From Candidatus Accumulibacter sp. ACC003 (lineage in GTDB: Bacteria; Pseudomonadota; Gammaproteobacteria; Burkholderiales; Rhodocyclaceae), in NCBI RefSeq assembly GCF_907163085.1, contig NZ_CAJQTX010000004.1, forward strand, positions 452,956-516,955: a stretch of DNA of 64,000 nt. Direction: 5' to 3'. Below the pieces are notes generated by a model. The model had not been told where the DNA came from and made no database searches. It was given only the letters and a program-made list of their open reading frames with translations. A program made the translations under genes and the position numbers. Shown piece after piece: positions 33,362-42,632 of the stretch (within the stretch, counting starts at the first letter, position 1; every line of letters begins with the position of its first letter).

Positions 33362-35941
33362 ATGGCTGAAAAAGAAACGGCTCCCGTCCTGACCGACGAG
33401 CAGCTCAAACAACTCGTTGCCGAAGCCGACACCGGTGGTCGCAAGCCGACCGGTGCGGTCGCCAAGCTGATCCTGTATACGGCATTGGCCTGGTCGCTGT
33501 TTCAACTATGGATCGCCTCGCCGCTGCCGTATTCGTTCGGCATCCTGGTGCTCAATGACACCGAATCGCGTTCGGTCCACCTCGCCTTCGCGATGTTCCT
33601 CGCCTTTCTCGCCTACCCGGCGTTCAAACATTCGCCGCGTGATCACGTGCCGATCCTGGACTGGGTGCTGGCCCTGGTCGGCGTCTTCTGCGCGTCGTAT
33701 CTGTTCGTCTTCTACTCGGAGTTGTCCACGCGGCCGGGGCAACCGACGACGCTAGACCTGGTCGCCTCGGTGGGGGGGATCATCCTGCTGCTCGAAGCGG
33801 CACGGCGTGCGCTCGGCCTGCCGATGGTCATTCTGGCGACGATCTTCATCGGTTATATCTTCCTTGGCCCCTACATGCCGGACATGATCGCCCACAAGGG
33901 CGCTTCGCTCGGCAAGGGCATGTCGCACCTGTGGCTGAGCACCGAGGGCGTGTTCGGCGTCGCGCTCGGCGTCTCGTCGGGTTTCATCTTCCTCTTCGTT
34001 CTTTTTGGTTCGCTGCTCGAAACGGCCGGCGCCGGCAACTACTTCATCAAGTCGGCGATCTCGCTGCTCGGCCACCTGCGTGGTGGCCCGGCCAAGGCCG
34101 CGGTGGTCGCGTCGGCGTGTACCGGCCTGATCTCCGGGTCGTCGATCGCCAACGTGGTGACCACCGGAACGTTCACCATTCCGCTGATGAAGCGCGTCGG
34201 CTATCGTGCCGACAAAGCGGCTGCGGTCGAGGTCGCCGCGTCGGTCGACGGGCAGATCATGCCGCCGGTGATGGGCGCCGCGGCCTTCCTGATGGTCGAA
34301 TACGTCGGCATTCCGTACACGCAGGTGCTCAAGCACGCGATCCTGCCGGCGTTGATTTCGTACATCGCGCTGTTCTACATCGTGCACCTCGAGGCGATGA
34401 AGGCCGATATCCGCGGTATCCCGCACGTCCATGAAGCCTCGTTCCGTGACCGCGCGCTGTCTTTCCTGATGACCGTTTCCGGAATCATCATCCTCGCCGG
34501 CATCGTCTACTACGGCTTCGGCTGGCTCAAGGACGTCTTTGGTGACGCGTCGATATACATCGTCGGCGTCGTCATGCTCGCCACCTACGTCGGCCTGCTG
34601 AAGTTCGGTACGCGTTTTCCAGAGTTGCACATGGACGATCCGAACAAGCCGTTCGAGCACCTGCCGGATGCCGGTCCGACACTGAAATCGGGCCTGCACT
34701 TCCTGCTGCCGGTGGTGGTGCTGATCTGGAACCTGATGGTCGAGGAACTTTCGCCGGCGCTATCGGCGTTCTGGGCGACGGTTTTCCTGATGCTCATCCT
34801 AGTCACGCAAAGGCCAATCATCGCCCACTTCCGCCAGCAGGGCGACCCTGGCGCGGCCGTTCGCCGGGGCTTCCATGATCTGTTTGAGGGGCTGGTGACC
34901 GGTGCGCGCAACATGATCGGTATCGGTATCGCGACCGCGGCGGCGGGCATCATCGTCGGGACAGTGACGCTGACGGGTATCGGCCTGGTGATGAGCGAAC
35001 TGGTCGAACTGATCTCGGGTGGTAACCTGATGGTCATGCTCGTGATGGTGGCCGTGATTTGCCTGATCCTCGGTATGGGCCTGCCGACGACGGCCAATTA
35101 CATCGTGGTATCGACGCTGATGGCGCCGGTGGTCGTCGAACTCGGTGCGCAGAGCGGGCTGCTGGTGCCGCTGATCGCCGTGCATCTGTTCGTCTTCTAC
35201 TTCGGGCTGATGGCCGACGTCACGCCACCGGTCGGCCTGGCGTCGTACGCGGCGGCCGGCATCGCGCGCGTCGATCCGATCAAGGTCGGCGTCACGGCTT
35301 TCGGCTACAGCATCCGTACGGCGATCCTGCCGTTCATGTTCATCTTCAACACGCAGCTGCTGCTGATCGGTATCGACAGTATCTGGCACCTGGTGCTGAC
35401 GATATTCACTGCGATCGTCGCCAACCTTGTCTTTGCCGCCGCGACGCAGGGCTGGTTCATGGCCCGCAACCGCTGGTGGGAGGCTGTGGTCCTGCTACTC
35501 GTGACCTTGACGCTGTTTCGTCCGGGCTTCTGGATGGACATGATCCATCCCCCTTACGACAAGATATCAGCCGACCAGATCATGGAGGTCGTCGAGCGGG
35601 CGCCCGCCGACGATCGGCTACGGATCTGGATCGAGGGCGAGGACATCAACGGCAAGGAGGTCCACAAGGGCGTGTTGTTGCCGCTGGGCGAACCCGCGCC
35701 AGCGCTCAAGCGCCTCAACGCGGCCGGTCTGAGCCTGATGGCGAGCGGAGACAGCGTCGACATCATGGGCGTCAAGTTTGGCAGCCGAGCAGCGAAACTG
35801 GGGATCGAGCAGGGCTTCAAGATCACCTCGATCGAAGTGCTTGCTGACCGGCCGGCCAAGGAATGGTTCTTCATTCCCGCTCTCGGTCTGCTTGGCCTGA
35901 TTATCGTCATCCAGCGGCGGCGCGCCGGCGTCGCCACCTAA
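33362..35941 (+). CDS. TRAP transporter fused 4TM/12TM permease (DctQM) with DUF3394 tail
   Basis: The 859-residue membrane protein fuses the small (DctQ) and large (DctM) TRAP subunits, the usual arrangement with TAXI receptors. Helices begin near residue 30 (LILYTALAWSLFQLWIA). DctM signatures such as SGSSIANVVTTGTFTIPLMK, VDGQIMPPVMGAAAFLMVEY and LGMGLPTTANYIV are evident. The last about 180 residues (from FRPGFWMDMIHPPYDK) form a DUF3394-type, PDZ-like domain ending in a membrane helix. It drives sodium-coupled uptake of the receptor's ligand. A strong terminator follows. Confidence 0.94.
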   Translation: MAEKETAPVLTDEQLKQLVAEADTGGRKPTGAVAKLILYTALAWSLFQLWIASPLPYSFGILVLNDTESRSVHLAFAMFLAFLAYPAFKHSPRDHVPILDWVLALVGVFCASYLFVFYSELSTRPGQPTTLDLVASVGGIILLLEAARRALGLPMVILATIFIGYIFLGPYMPDMIAHKGASLGKGMSHLWLSTEGVFGVALGVSSGFIFLFVLFGSLLETAGAGNYFIKSAISLLGHLRGGPAKAAVVASACTGLISGSSIANVVTTGTFTIPLMKRVGYRADKAAAVEVAASVDGQIMPPVMGAAAFLMVEYVGIPYTQVLKHAILPALISYIALFYIVHLEAMKADIRGIPHVHEASFRDRALSFLMTVSGIIILAGIVYYGFGWLKDVFGDASIYIVGVVMLATYVGLLKFGTRFPELHMDDPNKPFEHLPDAGPTLKSGLHFLLPVVVLIWNLMVEELSPALSAFWATVFLMLILVTQRPIIAHFRQQGDPGAAVRRGFHDLFEGLVTGARNMIGIGIATAAAGIIVGTVTLTGIGLVMSELVELISGGNLMVMLVMVAVICLILGMGLPTTANYIVVSTLMAPVVVELGAQSGLLVPLIAVHLFVFYFGLMADVTPPVGLASYAAAGIARVDPIKVGVTAFGYSIRTAILPFMFIFNTQLLLIGIDSIWHLVLTIFTAIVANLVFAAATQGWFMARNRWWEAVVLLLVTLTLFRPGFWMDMIHPPYDKISADQIMEVVERAPADDRLRIWIEGEDINGKEVHKGVLLPLGEPAPALKRLNAAGLSLMASGDSVDIMGVKFGSRAAKLGIEQGFKITSIEVLADRPAKEWFFIPALGLLGLIIVIQRRRAGVAT

Positions 35942-35957
35942 GCCACTGTAGTCGGCT

Positions 35958-35993
35958 ACGACGCGCTTGCCGGAAGCTCGGCAAGCGCGTCGT
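35958..35993 (+). terminator. terminator of the TRAP operon
   Basis: The stem is a perfect 15-bp inverted repeat (ACGACGCGCTTGCCG at 35958-35972, complement at 35979-35993) with a 6-base loop. It starts 16 bp after the permease stop and is followed by TTGCGTT. The T-run is short, but stem strength and position fit an intrinsic terminator. Confidence 0.75.
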
Positions 35994-36112
35994 TTGCGTT
36001 GGCGCCGCCCGTCGTTGTTTGGCGCTGGCCGCGGGCGATAATTTCCGCTTAGTCGAACGGCAAGGCGTCGCGAATGATCATCGACGAGTTCTTTTCATGC
36101 CGAGACGCCTGC

Positions 36113-36895
36113 TCACGCCAGGTTGGCGGGCGTTTTCCGCGTTCTCGCGTAGTAGCTCATCAGCTCGGCGGCGGCCAGCGGCGGCGAGAAGTAGAAACCC
36201 TGTGCCAATTGCACGCCGGCGGCGCTCAGCGCCTGAACCTGGGTGTTGGTCTCGATGCCTTCGGCAACGACAGTCAGATCGGTCGTCTGCAGGAGTCCGG
36301 CGAGGCCGCGCAGCCAGTCCGGCTGCGGACAGTCCGGCTGGATCTGGTCGGTCAGCAGGCGATCGATCTTGATGATCTTGAAGTCGCAGCGCGAAATGAG
36401 CGCCAGATTGGTGCCGCTCATCGTCACGTCGTCGAGCGCCAGACTGATGCCGCTCTGGTGCATGCTGTTCAGGGCCATCAAGCCGAGTTGGTCGGGAATC
36501 CCGCGCTCGGTCACCTCAAGGATCAGTTGCGAGCGCAAAGCGCTCAAGCCGGACTTGACGGCCGCGTATTCCAAACCGCCGCGACCGAGAATTTCGGGTG
36601 GAACATTGATGCTCAGACGCGCTTCGGGGTTGGCGTGCAGCCAGCCGCCGACTTCGACGGTTACCGTGTCGACCAACCAGTAGGTGATCAGACCCGATAG
36701 CGGCGTGTTTTCGAGCAGCGGGATGAACTCGCCCGGCTGAATGACTTCCCCGCCGGGCCGCCGCCAGCGGATGAGCGCCTCGGCGCCCAGGCAGGTCTGG
36801 TCGCCGAGGGAAATAATCGGCAGGTACTCGACAAAGAAGTCCCCTGCCTTCAGGCCTTCGTGAATCGCGTTCAGCTCGGGCGAGGGTAAGGTCAT
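36113..36895 (-). CDS. EAL domain protein, c-di-GMP phosphodiesterase-like
   Basis: The 260-residue protein consists almost only of an EAL domain: GAEALIRWRRPGGEVIQPGEFIPLLE (EAL motif intact), SINVPPEIL, LEVTERG, LALDDVTMSG (in place of the usual DDFG), FKIIKIDRLL and VVAEGIETNTQ. The DDFG-to-DDVT change removes a conserved position of loop 6, so activity may be altered, although the metal-binding Asp pair is present. No sensory or GGDEF domain is attached. The start at 36895 (MTLPSPELNAIHEG) was chosen because upstream sequence lies within malQ's end. Downstream of malQ, 52 bp apart. Confidence 0.88.
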   Translation of the reverse strand: MTLPSPELNAIHEGLKAGDFFVEYLPIISLGDQTCLGAEALIRWRRPGGEVIQPGEFIPLLENTPLSGLITYWLVDTVTVEVGGWLHANPEARLSINVPPEILGRGGLEYAAVKSGLSALRSQLILEVTERGIPDQLGLMALNSMHQSGISLALDDVTMSGTNLALISRCDFKIIKIDRLLTDQIQPDCPQPDWLRGLAGLLQTTDLTVVAEGIETNTQVQALSAAGVQLAQGFYFSPPLAAAELMSYYARTRKTPANLA

Positions 36896-36947
36896 CGGCT
36901 TGCTGCCCTGGTTGCACAGATTTTCCGGCGGCGGCCTGGTGCGTCGC

Positions 36948-38516
36948 TCAAGCTTCGGGCTCGTCGTCGGCGCGGTTGCTGTCGCGGTCGCGGCCGTACA
37001 GCCGAGTGAGGTCAGCGAGGCGCTCGGCGTGCCAGGGCTCGACCTGTTCCCAGCGGTAGCGCCACTCCCACGATCCGGAGCCAATTCCCGGCTGGTTCAT
37101 ACGGTGCGCGGTATCAAGCGAGAGCGCGTCCTGCATCGGGATGACGCAGCGCTGAGCGACCGACGAGAAGGCGAGGCGGATCAGATACCAGCAGAGTTCG
37201 TCGGGACTGTCGCTGCCCACGCCCAGGTAGGCGTGTACCCGCTCCTGCTCTTCCTTTTCGAGCGACTGCCACCAGCCGCAGGTGGTGTCGTTGTCGTGGG
37301 TGCCGGTATAGACCACCGAATTGGCGTCGTAATTGTGCGGCAGATAGGGATTCCTGGCATCGTCGCCGAAAGCGAATTGCAGGATGCGCATGCCTGGCAG
37401 GCCAACGTCCTGACGCAGCTTCTTGACCGCCGGGGTAATGATCCCCAGGTCTTCGGCGATGATCTTCAGTTGCCCGTTTTCGTCGACCAGATCGTCGCTG
37501 AGCTCGCGGCGCATGGCGGCGAACACCGCTTCGCCTGGCCCCGGTTGCCATAGTCCGTCGATGGCCGTCTCGGCGGCGCCGGGAATTTCCCAGTACGCTT
37601 CGAAACCACGGAAATGATCGATACGAATGGTGTTGCAAAGCTTCATCGTCTGCCGCATTCGCTCGACCCACCAACGATAATCCTCGGCGGCGTGTGCCGA
37701 CCACAGATAGAGCGGGTTGCCCCAGCGCTGGCCGGTTTCACTGAAGTAGTCCGGCGGGACGCCGGCGACCACGCGCGGCCGGCCGTGCTCGTCGAGGTCG
37801 AAAAGACCCGGATTGGCCCAGACGTCGGCGCTGTGCCCGGCAACGAAGATCGGCAGGTCGCCGATGATCTCGACGTGCTGCGAATTGGCGTAGTCCTTGA
37901 GCGCCGTCCATTGGTCGAAGAAGCACCACTGGCAGAACTTCCAGAAGTCTATTTCATCGGCGTGCTGGCGTATCGCTGCGCGCAGCGCGTCGGCTTCGCG
38001 GTGAGCCAGCGCGGCCGGCCAGTCCTGCCACGTCGTGCCGTCGCCACCGTAGGCGATGTCGAGCGCCATGAAAAGCGAGTAGTCGTCGAGCCACGCGCCA
38101 GCGTCGGCACAGAAGGCGGCAAATGCCGTGTGCCTGGGTGATTTCTGGTCGGCAAAGAAGCGTCCGGCGGCGCGCCGCAATTGCTCCATGCGGAAGGGTC
38201 TAACGGTCGCGTAATCGATGCGTTGTTCGGGAAAAGACGGCGCCTCCGCGAGGTCGGCGTCGCTCAGCCAGCCGGCCTGCTGCAGTTGGCCCAGGTCGAT
38301 CAGCAGTTCGCTGCCGGCGAAGGCCGATGGACTGGAGTACGGCGAGTTCCCGGGTCCGACTCCGGTCAGCGGCAACAACTGCCACAGCGATTGGCCAGCG
38401 CCCGCCAGCCAGTCGACGAAGTGGCGTGCAGCCGGGCCGAGGTCGCCCGATCCGTGCGGGCCGGGTAATGAAGTCGGGTGAAGAAGAATGCCGCTCTGGC
38501 GCGGAATGGAGGTCAT
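36948..38516 (-). CDS. malQ: 4-alpha-glucanotransferase (amylomaltase)
   Basis: The 522-residue GH77 enzyme starts with MTSIPRQSGILLHPTSLPGPHG and has ALTGVGPGNSPYSS-type substrate-loop sequence. Catalytic motifs are TIRIDHFRGFEAYW (nucleophile Asp), IAEDLGIITP (acid Glu) and TGTHDNDTTCGWW (third Asp). It rearranges maltodextrins and complements glgB in storage-glucan turnover. A 9-bp hairpin lies in the leader 24 bp before the start. The EAL gene follows on the same strand and may be co-transcribed. Confidence 0.96.
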   Translation of the reverse strand: MTSIPRQSGILLHPTSLPGPHGSGDLGPAARHFVDWLAGAGQSLWQLLPLTGVGPGNSPYSSPSAFAGSELLIDLGQLQQAGWLSDADLAEAPSFPEQRIDYATVRPFRMEQLRRAAGRFFADQKSPRHTAFAAFCADAGAWLDDYSLFMALDIAYGGDGTTWQDWPAALAHREADALRAAIRQHADEIDFWKFCQWCFFDQWTALKDYANSQHVEIIGDLPIFVAGHSADVWANPGLFDLDEHGRPRVVAGVPPDYFSETGQRWGNPLYLWSAHAAEDYRWWVERMRQTMKLCNTIRIDHFRGFEAYWEIPGAAETAIDGLWQPGPGEAVFAAMRRELSDDLVDENGQLKIIAEDLGIITPAVKKLRQDVGLPGMRILQFAFGDDARNPYLPHNYDANSVVYTGTHDNDTTCGWWQSLEKEEQERVHAYLGVGSDSPDELCWYLIRLAFSSVAQRCVIPMQDALSLDTAHRMNQPGIGSGSWEWRYRWEQVEPWHAERLADLTRLYGRDRDSNRADDEPEA

Positions 38517-39053
38517 GCTGATCCTTTTTCTGGGTTAGGGCCATCGCCTGCTGGTGGGCGATGGCAGCGCGCCCAGGTCGATGTCTGGGCACGATAGTCG
38601 CTGAGCGCCGCCGGAGTCGAAGCCAGCGTCGCGGGCCATGGAAGTTGCTGGGGGAGGGTGAGTCGGGTGATGTGAATTGCACAAAGCGGCCAGTATCGGG
38701 TGCCTGCGCCCGCAGTGCAAGTCGAGTTCAGCGCTTGGCGCCAGGAGCTGGCGCCGGTGAAGCGAGGTCGAGGAGCCGGGGCCCCGGCCAGGGCCCCAGG
38801 CCGCGCCAGCAAGCGTTGATCCGCTAGCGGCGTAGGCCGATCGCTTTCGCCGCTCGGCCGGCGATCGGGTCGGCCAGCGCGTGCTTTCCCAAGGTGAATC
38901 GGAAACTCGCTGACGCCTGCGGCAAGGTCGTCGTCGCCGCAGAAAATGGTGTTCGCTAGGCGGCCAACGAGCCGCGCCGGCTTCGGCGCGGCGCGAACGC
39001 GGCGTGCCCTCGCCATCTATCGGTCGTCAGGTCGTGCACGGTCGGCGGCTTGA
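38517..39053. other. non-coding gap with a leader hairpin upstream of malQ
   Basis: I find no supportable gene in these 537 bp. GCCATCGCC (38540-38548) and GGCGATGGC (38557-38565) form a 9-bp hairpin just before the malQ start on the minus strand, close to where its ribosome site lies. The remainder has stop-interrupted frames in all directions, apart from compositionally driven short ones. Confidence 0.5.
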
Positions 39054-39623
39054 TCAGTCGGCGAGTCTCGTAATCTTGTTGCCTTGCAGGCCGACACCGG
39101 CCATCAGGCCCGTCTGGCCGAAGACGATGGCGTAGACGTCGTCGTTCGCAGTGGTCGAGGTCAGCGACTTGGCCATGCCCTGATCGACGACGACAATCGA
39201 CGGGCCAACGCCGACTTCGAAGCCTTCAGCCTGGTTCAGGGTCTGCAGTGCTTTTTCGTTCATGAAGAACATCGCATAACCATATTGCTGCGCGCCGGCC
39301 TGCAGGCCGTACGAGGCGCCCGCGGTGTTGTAATAGCCTGCTGCCTTGCCGTTCTTGAAGAGCACGCCGTCGCCGTACTGGCCACCGACGACGAGGCCGG
39401 CCTTGATGATCTTCGGAAAGACCAGCACGGCGACGGCATCGGCGGACAGGGACTTCGCCACCGGCAGCTTGGCGAGCAGCTTGTGATAGGCCTTGCGCGC
39501 GTCTCTTTCGAGCGCTGCATGGTCTGCGGCGATGGCCGCAGCCGGGGCCAGCACAAGCGCGATTGCGGCCACCAACAGCCATCTGGAAAGTTGAGAAAAG
39601 TGAGAGAGATATTTCTTGTTCAT
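39054..39623 (-). CDS. SYLF (Ysc84) domain exported protein
   Basis: The 189-residue protein starts at MNKKYLSHFSQLSRW and has a signal peptide ending near APAAAIAADHA. The SYLF/Ysc84 domain follows: AVAVLVFPKIIKAGLVVGGQYGDGVL, GYYNTAGASYGLQAGAQ and GPSIVVVDQG. SYLF domains bind phosphoinositides in eukaryotes. Bacterial members are exported proteins of unknown role, sometimes linked to envelope stress. A longer frame upstream to 39947 has no secretion-compatible start, so the signal-peptide start was preferred. A second SYLF protein is encoded at 43265. Confidence 0.88.
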   Translation of the reverse strand: MNKKYLSHFSQLSRWLLVAAIALVLAPAAAIAADHAALERDARKAYHKLLAKLPVAKSLSADAVAVLVFPKIIKAGLVVGGQYGDGVLFKNGKAAGYYNTAGASYGLQAGAQQYGYAMFFMNEKALQTLNQAEGFEVGVGPSIVVVDQGMAKSLTSTTANDDVYAIVFGQTGLMAGVGLQGNKITRLAD

Positions 39624-39956
39624 GTCGCCACTCCATACAGAAAGAAACGTTGTTGGGAAGCGCCCGTCTGATCGCCTCGTCGAGGCATCATGATAAGCGA
39701 AAGTTGCCTCAGTGCTTGTTTCGGCAAGCGGGATACATACCAATGTCAGGTTCCGGGATGGTCGTGCCTGGCGTCGACACGGCCAGCGCACGCCCTGGCT
39801 GGTCCTGCCATTCGCGCTTTCGGCGCGATACGCTAGAATGGACATTCCGGCCGGCCAGCAAGGCGTCAGGCACCGGCCGGAGTCGCCGGTGCACGACGGG
39901 TAGCGAGCAGGGGGGCTTGCCGGCGAGACGCCAAAATCATTATCCACGACGAGTAC

Positions 39957-41372
39957 ATGATGACCACAGACACCCTTGAGAACCGTTGTTTCGACGAGAT
40001 CAGCATTGGCGATACGGCGAGCGTTCGCCGCACGCTGAGCGTGCGCGACGTGCAGCTCTTCGCGACCGTTTCAGGCGACGTCAATCCCACCCACCTCGAC
40101 CTCGAACTGGTGAAGCAACTCGGCGTCAACGAGTTGAGCGCGCATGGCATGTGGCTGGGCGCGCAGATCTCCGGATTGCTCGGCAACGAACTGCCGGGTC
40201 CGGGAACGCTGTATGTCGGCCAGGATCTGGAGTTCCACGCGCCGCTGGCGATCGGCGACGAGGTGACGATCAGCATCACCGCGCGCGAGAAGTTCCCGGA
40301 AACGCGCCGGGTCAGCTTCGACTGCCTCGGCGTCAACGGCCGCGGCGAGAAGATCGTCAGCGGTGTCGCCAGGGTCATCGCTCCGGATACCCGAATCATC
40401 ATGGACCGTCCGGATGCGGCGCAGGTGTCGATCCAGAGCCACGACCGCTTTGACAGTTTTGTCGAACGCTGCGCGAAGCTGCCGCCGGTGGCCGTGGCGG
40501 TGGTGCATCCCTGTGACGAATCGTCGCTGGGCGCTGCTCTCGAAGCCGCCCGCGAAAGTCTGATCGAACCGATTCTGGTCGGCCCCCTGGAGCGGCTGCT
40601 GGCGCTCGCCGAGCAGTATGGCTTCGACCTCACCGGGGTACGTGTCGAGGACGTGCCGCACAGCCACGCCGCCGCCTTTCGCGCCGTCGAGCTGGTACGT
40701 CTGGGAGAAGCTGCGGCGCTGATGAAAGGGAGTCTGCACACCGACGAGCTGATGGCCGAGGTCGTCAATCGACAGACGGGCTTACGTACCGAGCGGCGCA
40801 TCACCCATGCCTTCATGATGGACGTGCCGACTTACCACAAGCCGCTGATCGTGACCGATGCGGCGATCAACATCGCGCCGGACCTCGATTGCAAACGCGA
40901 CATTTGCCAGAACGCGATCGATCTGGCGCACGTGCTTGGCGTCGTGCGGCCGAAGGTGGCGATCATCTGCGCCGTCGAAGGCATCAACTCGCGGATGGTG
41001 TGTACCACCGACGCCGCTTCGCTGTGCAAGATGGCCGACCGCGGCCAGATCACCGGCGCCATTCTCGATGGCCCGCTGGCGCTCGATAACGCGATCAGCA
41101 AGGAAGCCGCGCGCATCAAGAAAATCGATTCGGTCGTCGCCGGCGATCCCGACATTCTGGTCGTTCCCGACCTCGCTGCCGGCAACATTCTCGCCAAGCA
41201 ACTGACCTTCATGAGCCAGGCCGATGGCGCGGGTATCGTGCTTGGTGCGCGCGTGCCGATAATCCTCACCAGCCGTGCCGACAACCGGCGCGCCAAGCTG
41301 GCCTCGTGTGCGGTGGCCTGCCTGATGGCCAGCGCCGCGCTGGCGCACGACGTGACCAGGGCGGGAGGCTAA
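39957..41372 (+). CDS. MaoC hydratase / phosphate acyltransferase fusion
   Basis: This 471-residue bifunctional protein has a MaoC-like hot-dog hydratase domain at residues 1-145 (FATVSGDVNPTHLDLELVKQ, SAHGMWLGAQISGLLG). Residues 160-465 are a phosphate acetyl/butyryltransferase domain (PVAVAVVHPCDESSLGAALEA, GQITGAILDGPLALDNAIS, DILVVPDLAAGNILAKQL). It would hydrate an enoyl-CoA and convert an acyl-CoA to an acyl phosphate. The acetate kinase gene begins one base after its stop, so the pair can make ATP and a free acid, or run in reverse. An ATG one codon later (39960) is an alternative start. Confidence 0.92.
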   Translation: MMTTDTLENRCFDEISIGDTASVRRTLSVRDVQLFATVSGDVNPTHLDLELVKQLGVNELSAHGMWLGAQISGLLGNELPGPGTLYVGQDLEFHAPLAIGDEVTISITAREKFPETRRVSFDCLGVNGRGEKIVSGVARVIAPDTRIIMDRPDAAQVSIQSHDRFDSFVERCAKLPPVAVAVVHPCDESSLGAALEAARESLIEPILVGPLERLLALAEQYGFDLTGVRVEDVPHSHAAAFRAVELVRLGEAAALMKGSLHTDELMAEVVNRQTGLRTERRITHAFMMDVPTYHKPLIVTDAAINIAPDLDCKRDICQNAIDLAHVLGVVRPKVAIICAVEGINSRMVCTTDAASLCKMADRGQITGAILDGPLALDNAISKEAARIKKIDSVVAGDPDILVVPDLAAGNILAKQLTFMSQADGAGIVLGARVPIILTSRADNRRAKLASCAVACLMASAALAHDVTRAGG

Positions 41373-41373
41373 A

Positions 41374-42558
41374 ATGGGCAAGGCAATTCTGGTCCTCAAT
41401 GCCGGCTCATCGAGTCTGAAGTTCTCGGTTTTCGACGTCGGCGCTGCGACTGCTCTGCGCGCCATGGCCGTCGGCCAGGTCGAAGGCCTGGGAACGGCGC
41501 CACGACTCAGGGCGAAGGGCGCAGACGGTAGGGTCATTGCCGATGAATCGTGGACGACGAGCGAAGTCGCCAATCACGCGCAGGCCTTGCAGCAGATCGC
41601 GATGCTGCTGCGTTCGCGTTTCGCGGGACAGGATCTGGCGGGCGTCGGCCATCGCGTCGTGCATGGTGGCGCCGATTACTCGGCGCCGCTGCTGCTCACG
41701 CCGCCGGCGATGGATACGCTTGATACCTTTGTGCCGCTGGCGCCGCTGCACCAGCCGCACAACCTCGCCGCCATCCGCGCGGTGGCCGAGGCGCAGCCCG
41801 AACTGCCGCAGGTCGCGTGCTTCGATACCGCTTTCCACCGCAGCCAGGAAAAGGTGGCGCAGCTCTATGGCCTGCCCTACGAGTACTTCGAACGCGGTAT
41901 CCGGCGCTACGGCTTCCATGGCCTGTCGTACGAGTACATCGCCGCGACGCTGCCGGAGGTCGCACCCGAGATTGCAGACGGGCGGGTCGTCGTCGCGCAC
42001 CTCGGCAGCGGTGCCAGCATGTGCGCGATGCACAAGGGCCGCAGCGTTGGCAGTTCGATGGGCTTCACCGCGCTCGATGGACTGATGATGGGTACGCGGC
42101 CAGGCAACCTGGACCCCGGCATCATCCTCTACCTGCTGCAACAGGAAGGCATGAGCGCCAAGGACATCGAGAACATGCTTTACAAGCGCTCCGGCCTGCT
42201 CGGCGTGTCGGGAATCGGTAACGACATGCGTGTCCTGCAGGAGAGCGACTCGCCGCGCGCGCGGCTGGCGATCGATCATTTCGTCTATCGCATCAGCCGC
42301 GAACTCGGCGGGCTGGCGGCGGTGCTCGGCGGCATCGACGCCTTCGTGTTCACCGCCGGCATCGGCGAAAACAGCGCCCACATTCGCCGTCTGGTCTGCG
42401 AGCAGGCGAAATGGCTGGGCATCGACCTCGACGCGGCGGCCAACGAGCAGGGCGGTCCGCGCATCAGCAGCGCCGGCAGCAAAGTTTCGGCGTGGGTCGT
42501 GCCGACCAACGAGGAACTGATGATCGCGAGGCATACCTGCCAGCTGCTCGGGCTGTGA
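41374..42558 (+). CDS. ackA: acetate kinase
   Basis: The 394-residue ASKHA-fold kinase has ILVLNAGSSSLKFSVFD at the N-terminus (phosphate-binding loop). Further motifs are GHRVVHGGADYSAPLL, FHGLSYEYIA, HLGSGASMCAMHKGRSVGSSMGFTALDGLMMGTR and FTAGIGENSAHIR, all acetate/propionate kinase signatures. It interconverts acetyl phosphate plus ADP with acetate plus ATP. It is co-transcribed with the MaoC-phosphotransacylase fusion. Some acetate kinases also accept propionate, and the sequence alone does not settle this. Confidence 0.96.
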   Translation: MGKAILVLNAGSSSLKFSVFDVGAATALRAMAVGQVEGLGTAPRLRAKGADGRVIADESWTTSEVANHAQALQQIAMLLRSRFAGQDLAGVGHRVVHGGADYSAPLLLTPPAMDTLDTFVPLAPLHQPHNLAAIRAVAEAQPELPQVACFDTAFHRSQEKVAQLYGLPYEYFERGIRRYGFHGLSYEYIAATLPEVAPEIADGRVVVAHLGSGASMCAMHKGRSVGSSMGFTALDGLMMGTRPGNLDPGIILYLLQQEGMSAKDIENMLYKRSGLLGVSGIGNDMRVLQESDSPRARLAIDHFVYRISRELGGLAAVLGGIDAFVFTAGIGENSAHIRRLVCEQAKWLGIDLDAAANEQGGPRISSAGSKVSAWVVPTNEELMIARHTCQLLGL

Positions 42559-42596
42559 GCACGGCTGCAAGGTAGCGCTCAGCTACTGCCGGCAGC

Positions 42597-42610
42597 GAAG
42601 CGCGCGCTTC
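42597..42610. terminator. weak bidirectional terminator candidate
   Basis: A 14-bp palindrome, GAAGCGCGCGCTTC, lies between the convergent ackA and GNAT genes, 39 bp after the ackA stop and followed by AGGATTCTT. The effective stem is only 5 bp once a loop is allowed, so this is a weak call. Confidence 0.25.
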
Positions 42611-42632
42611 AGGATTCTTCGACGGGCGGAGC

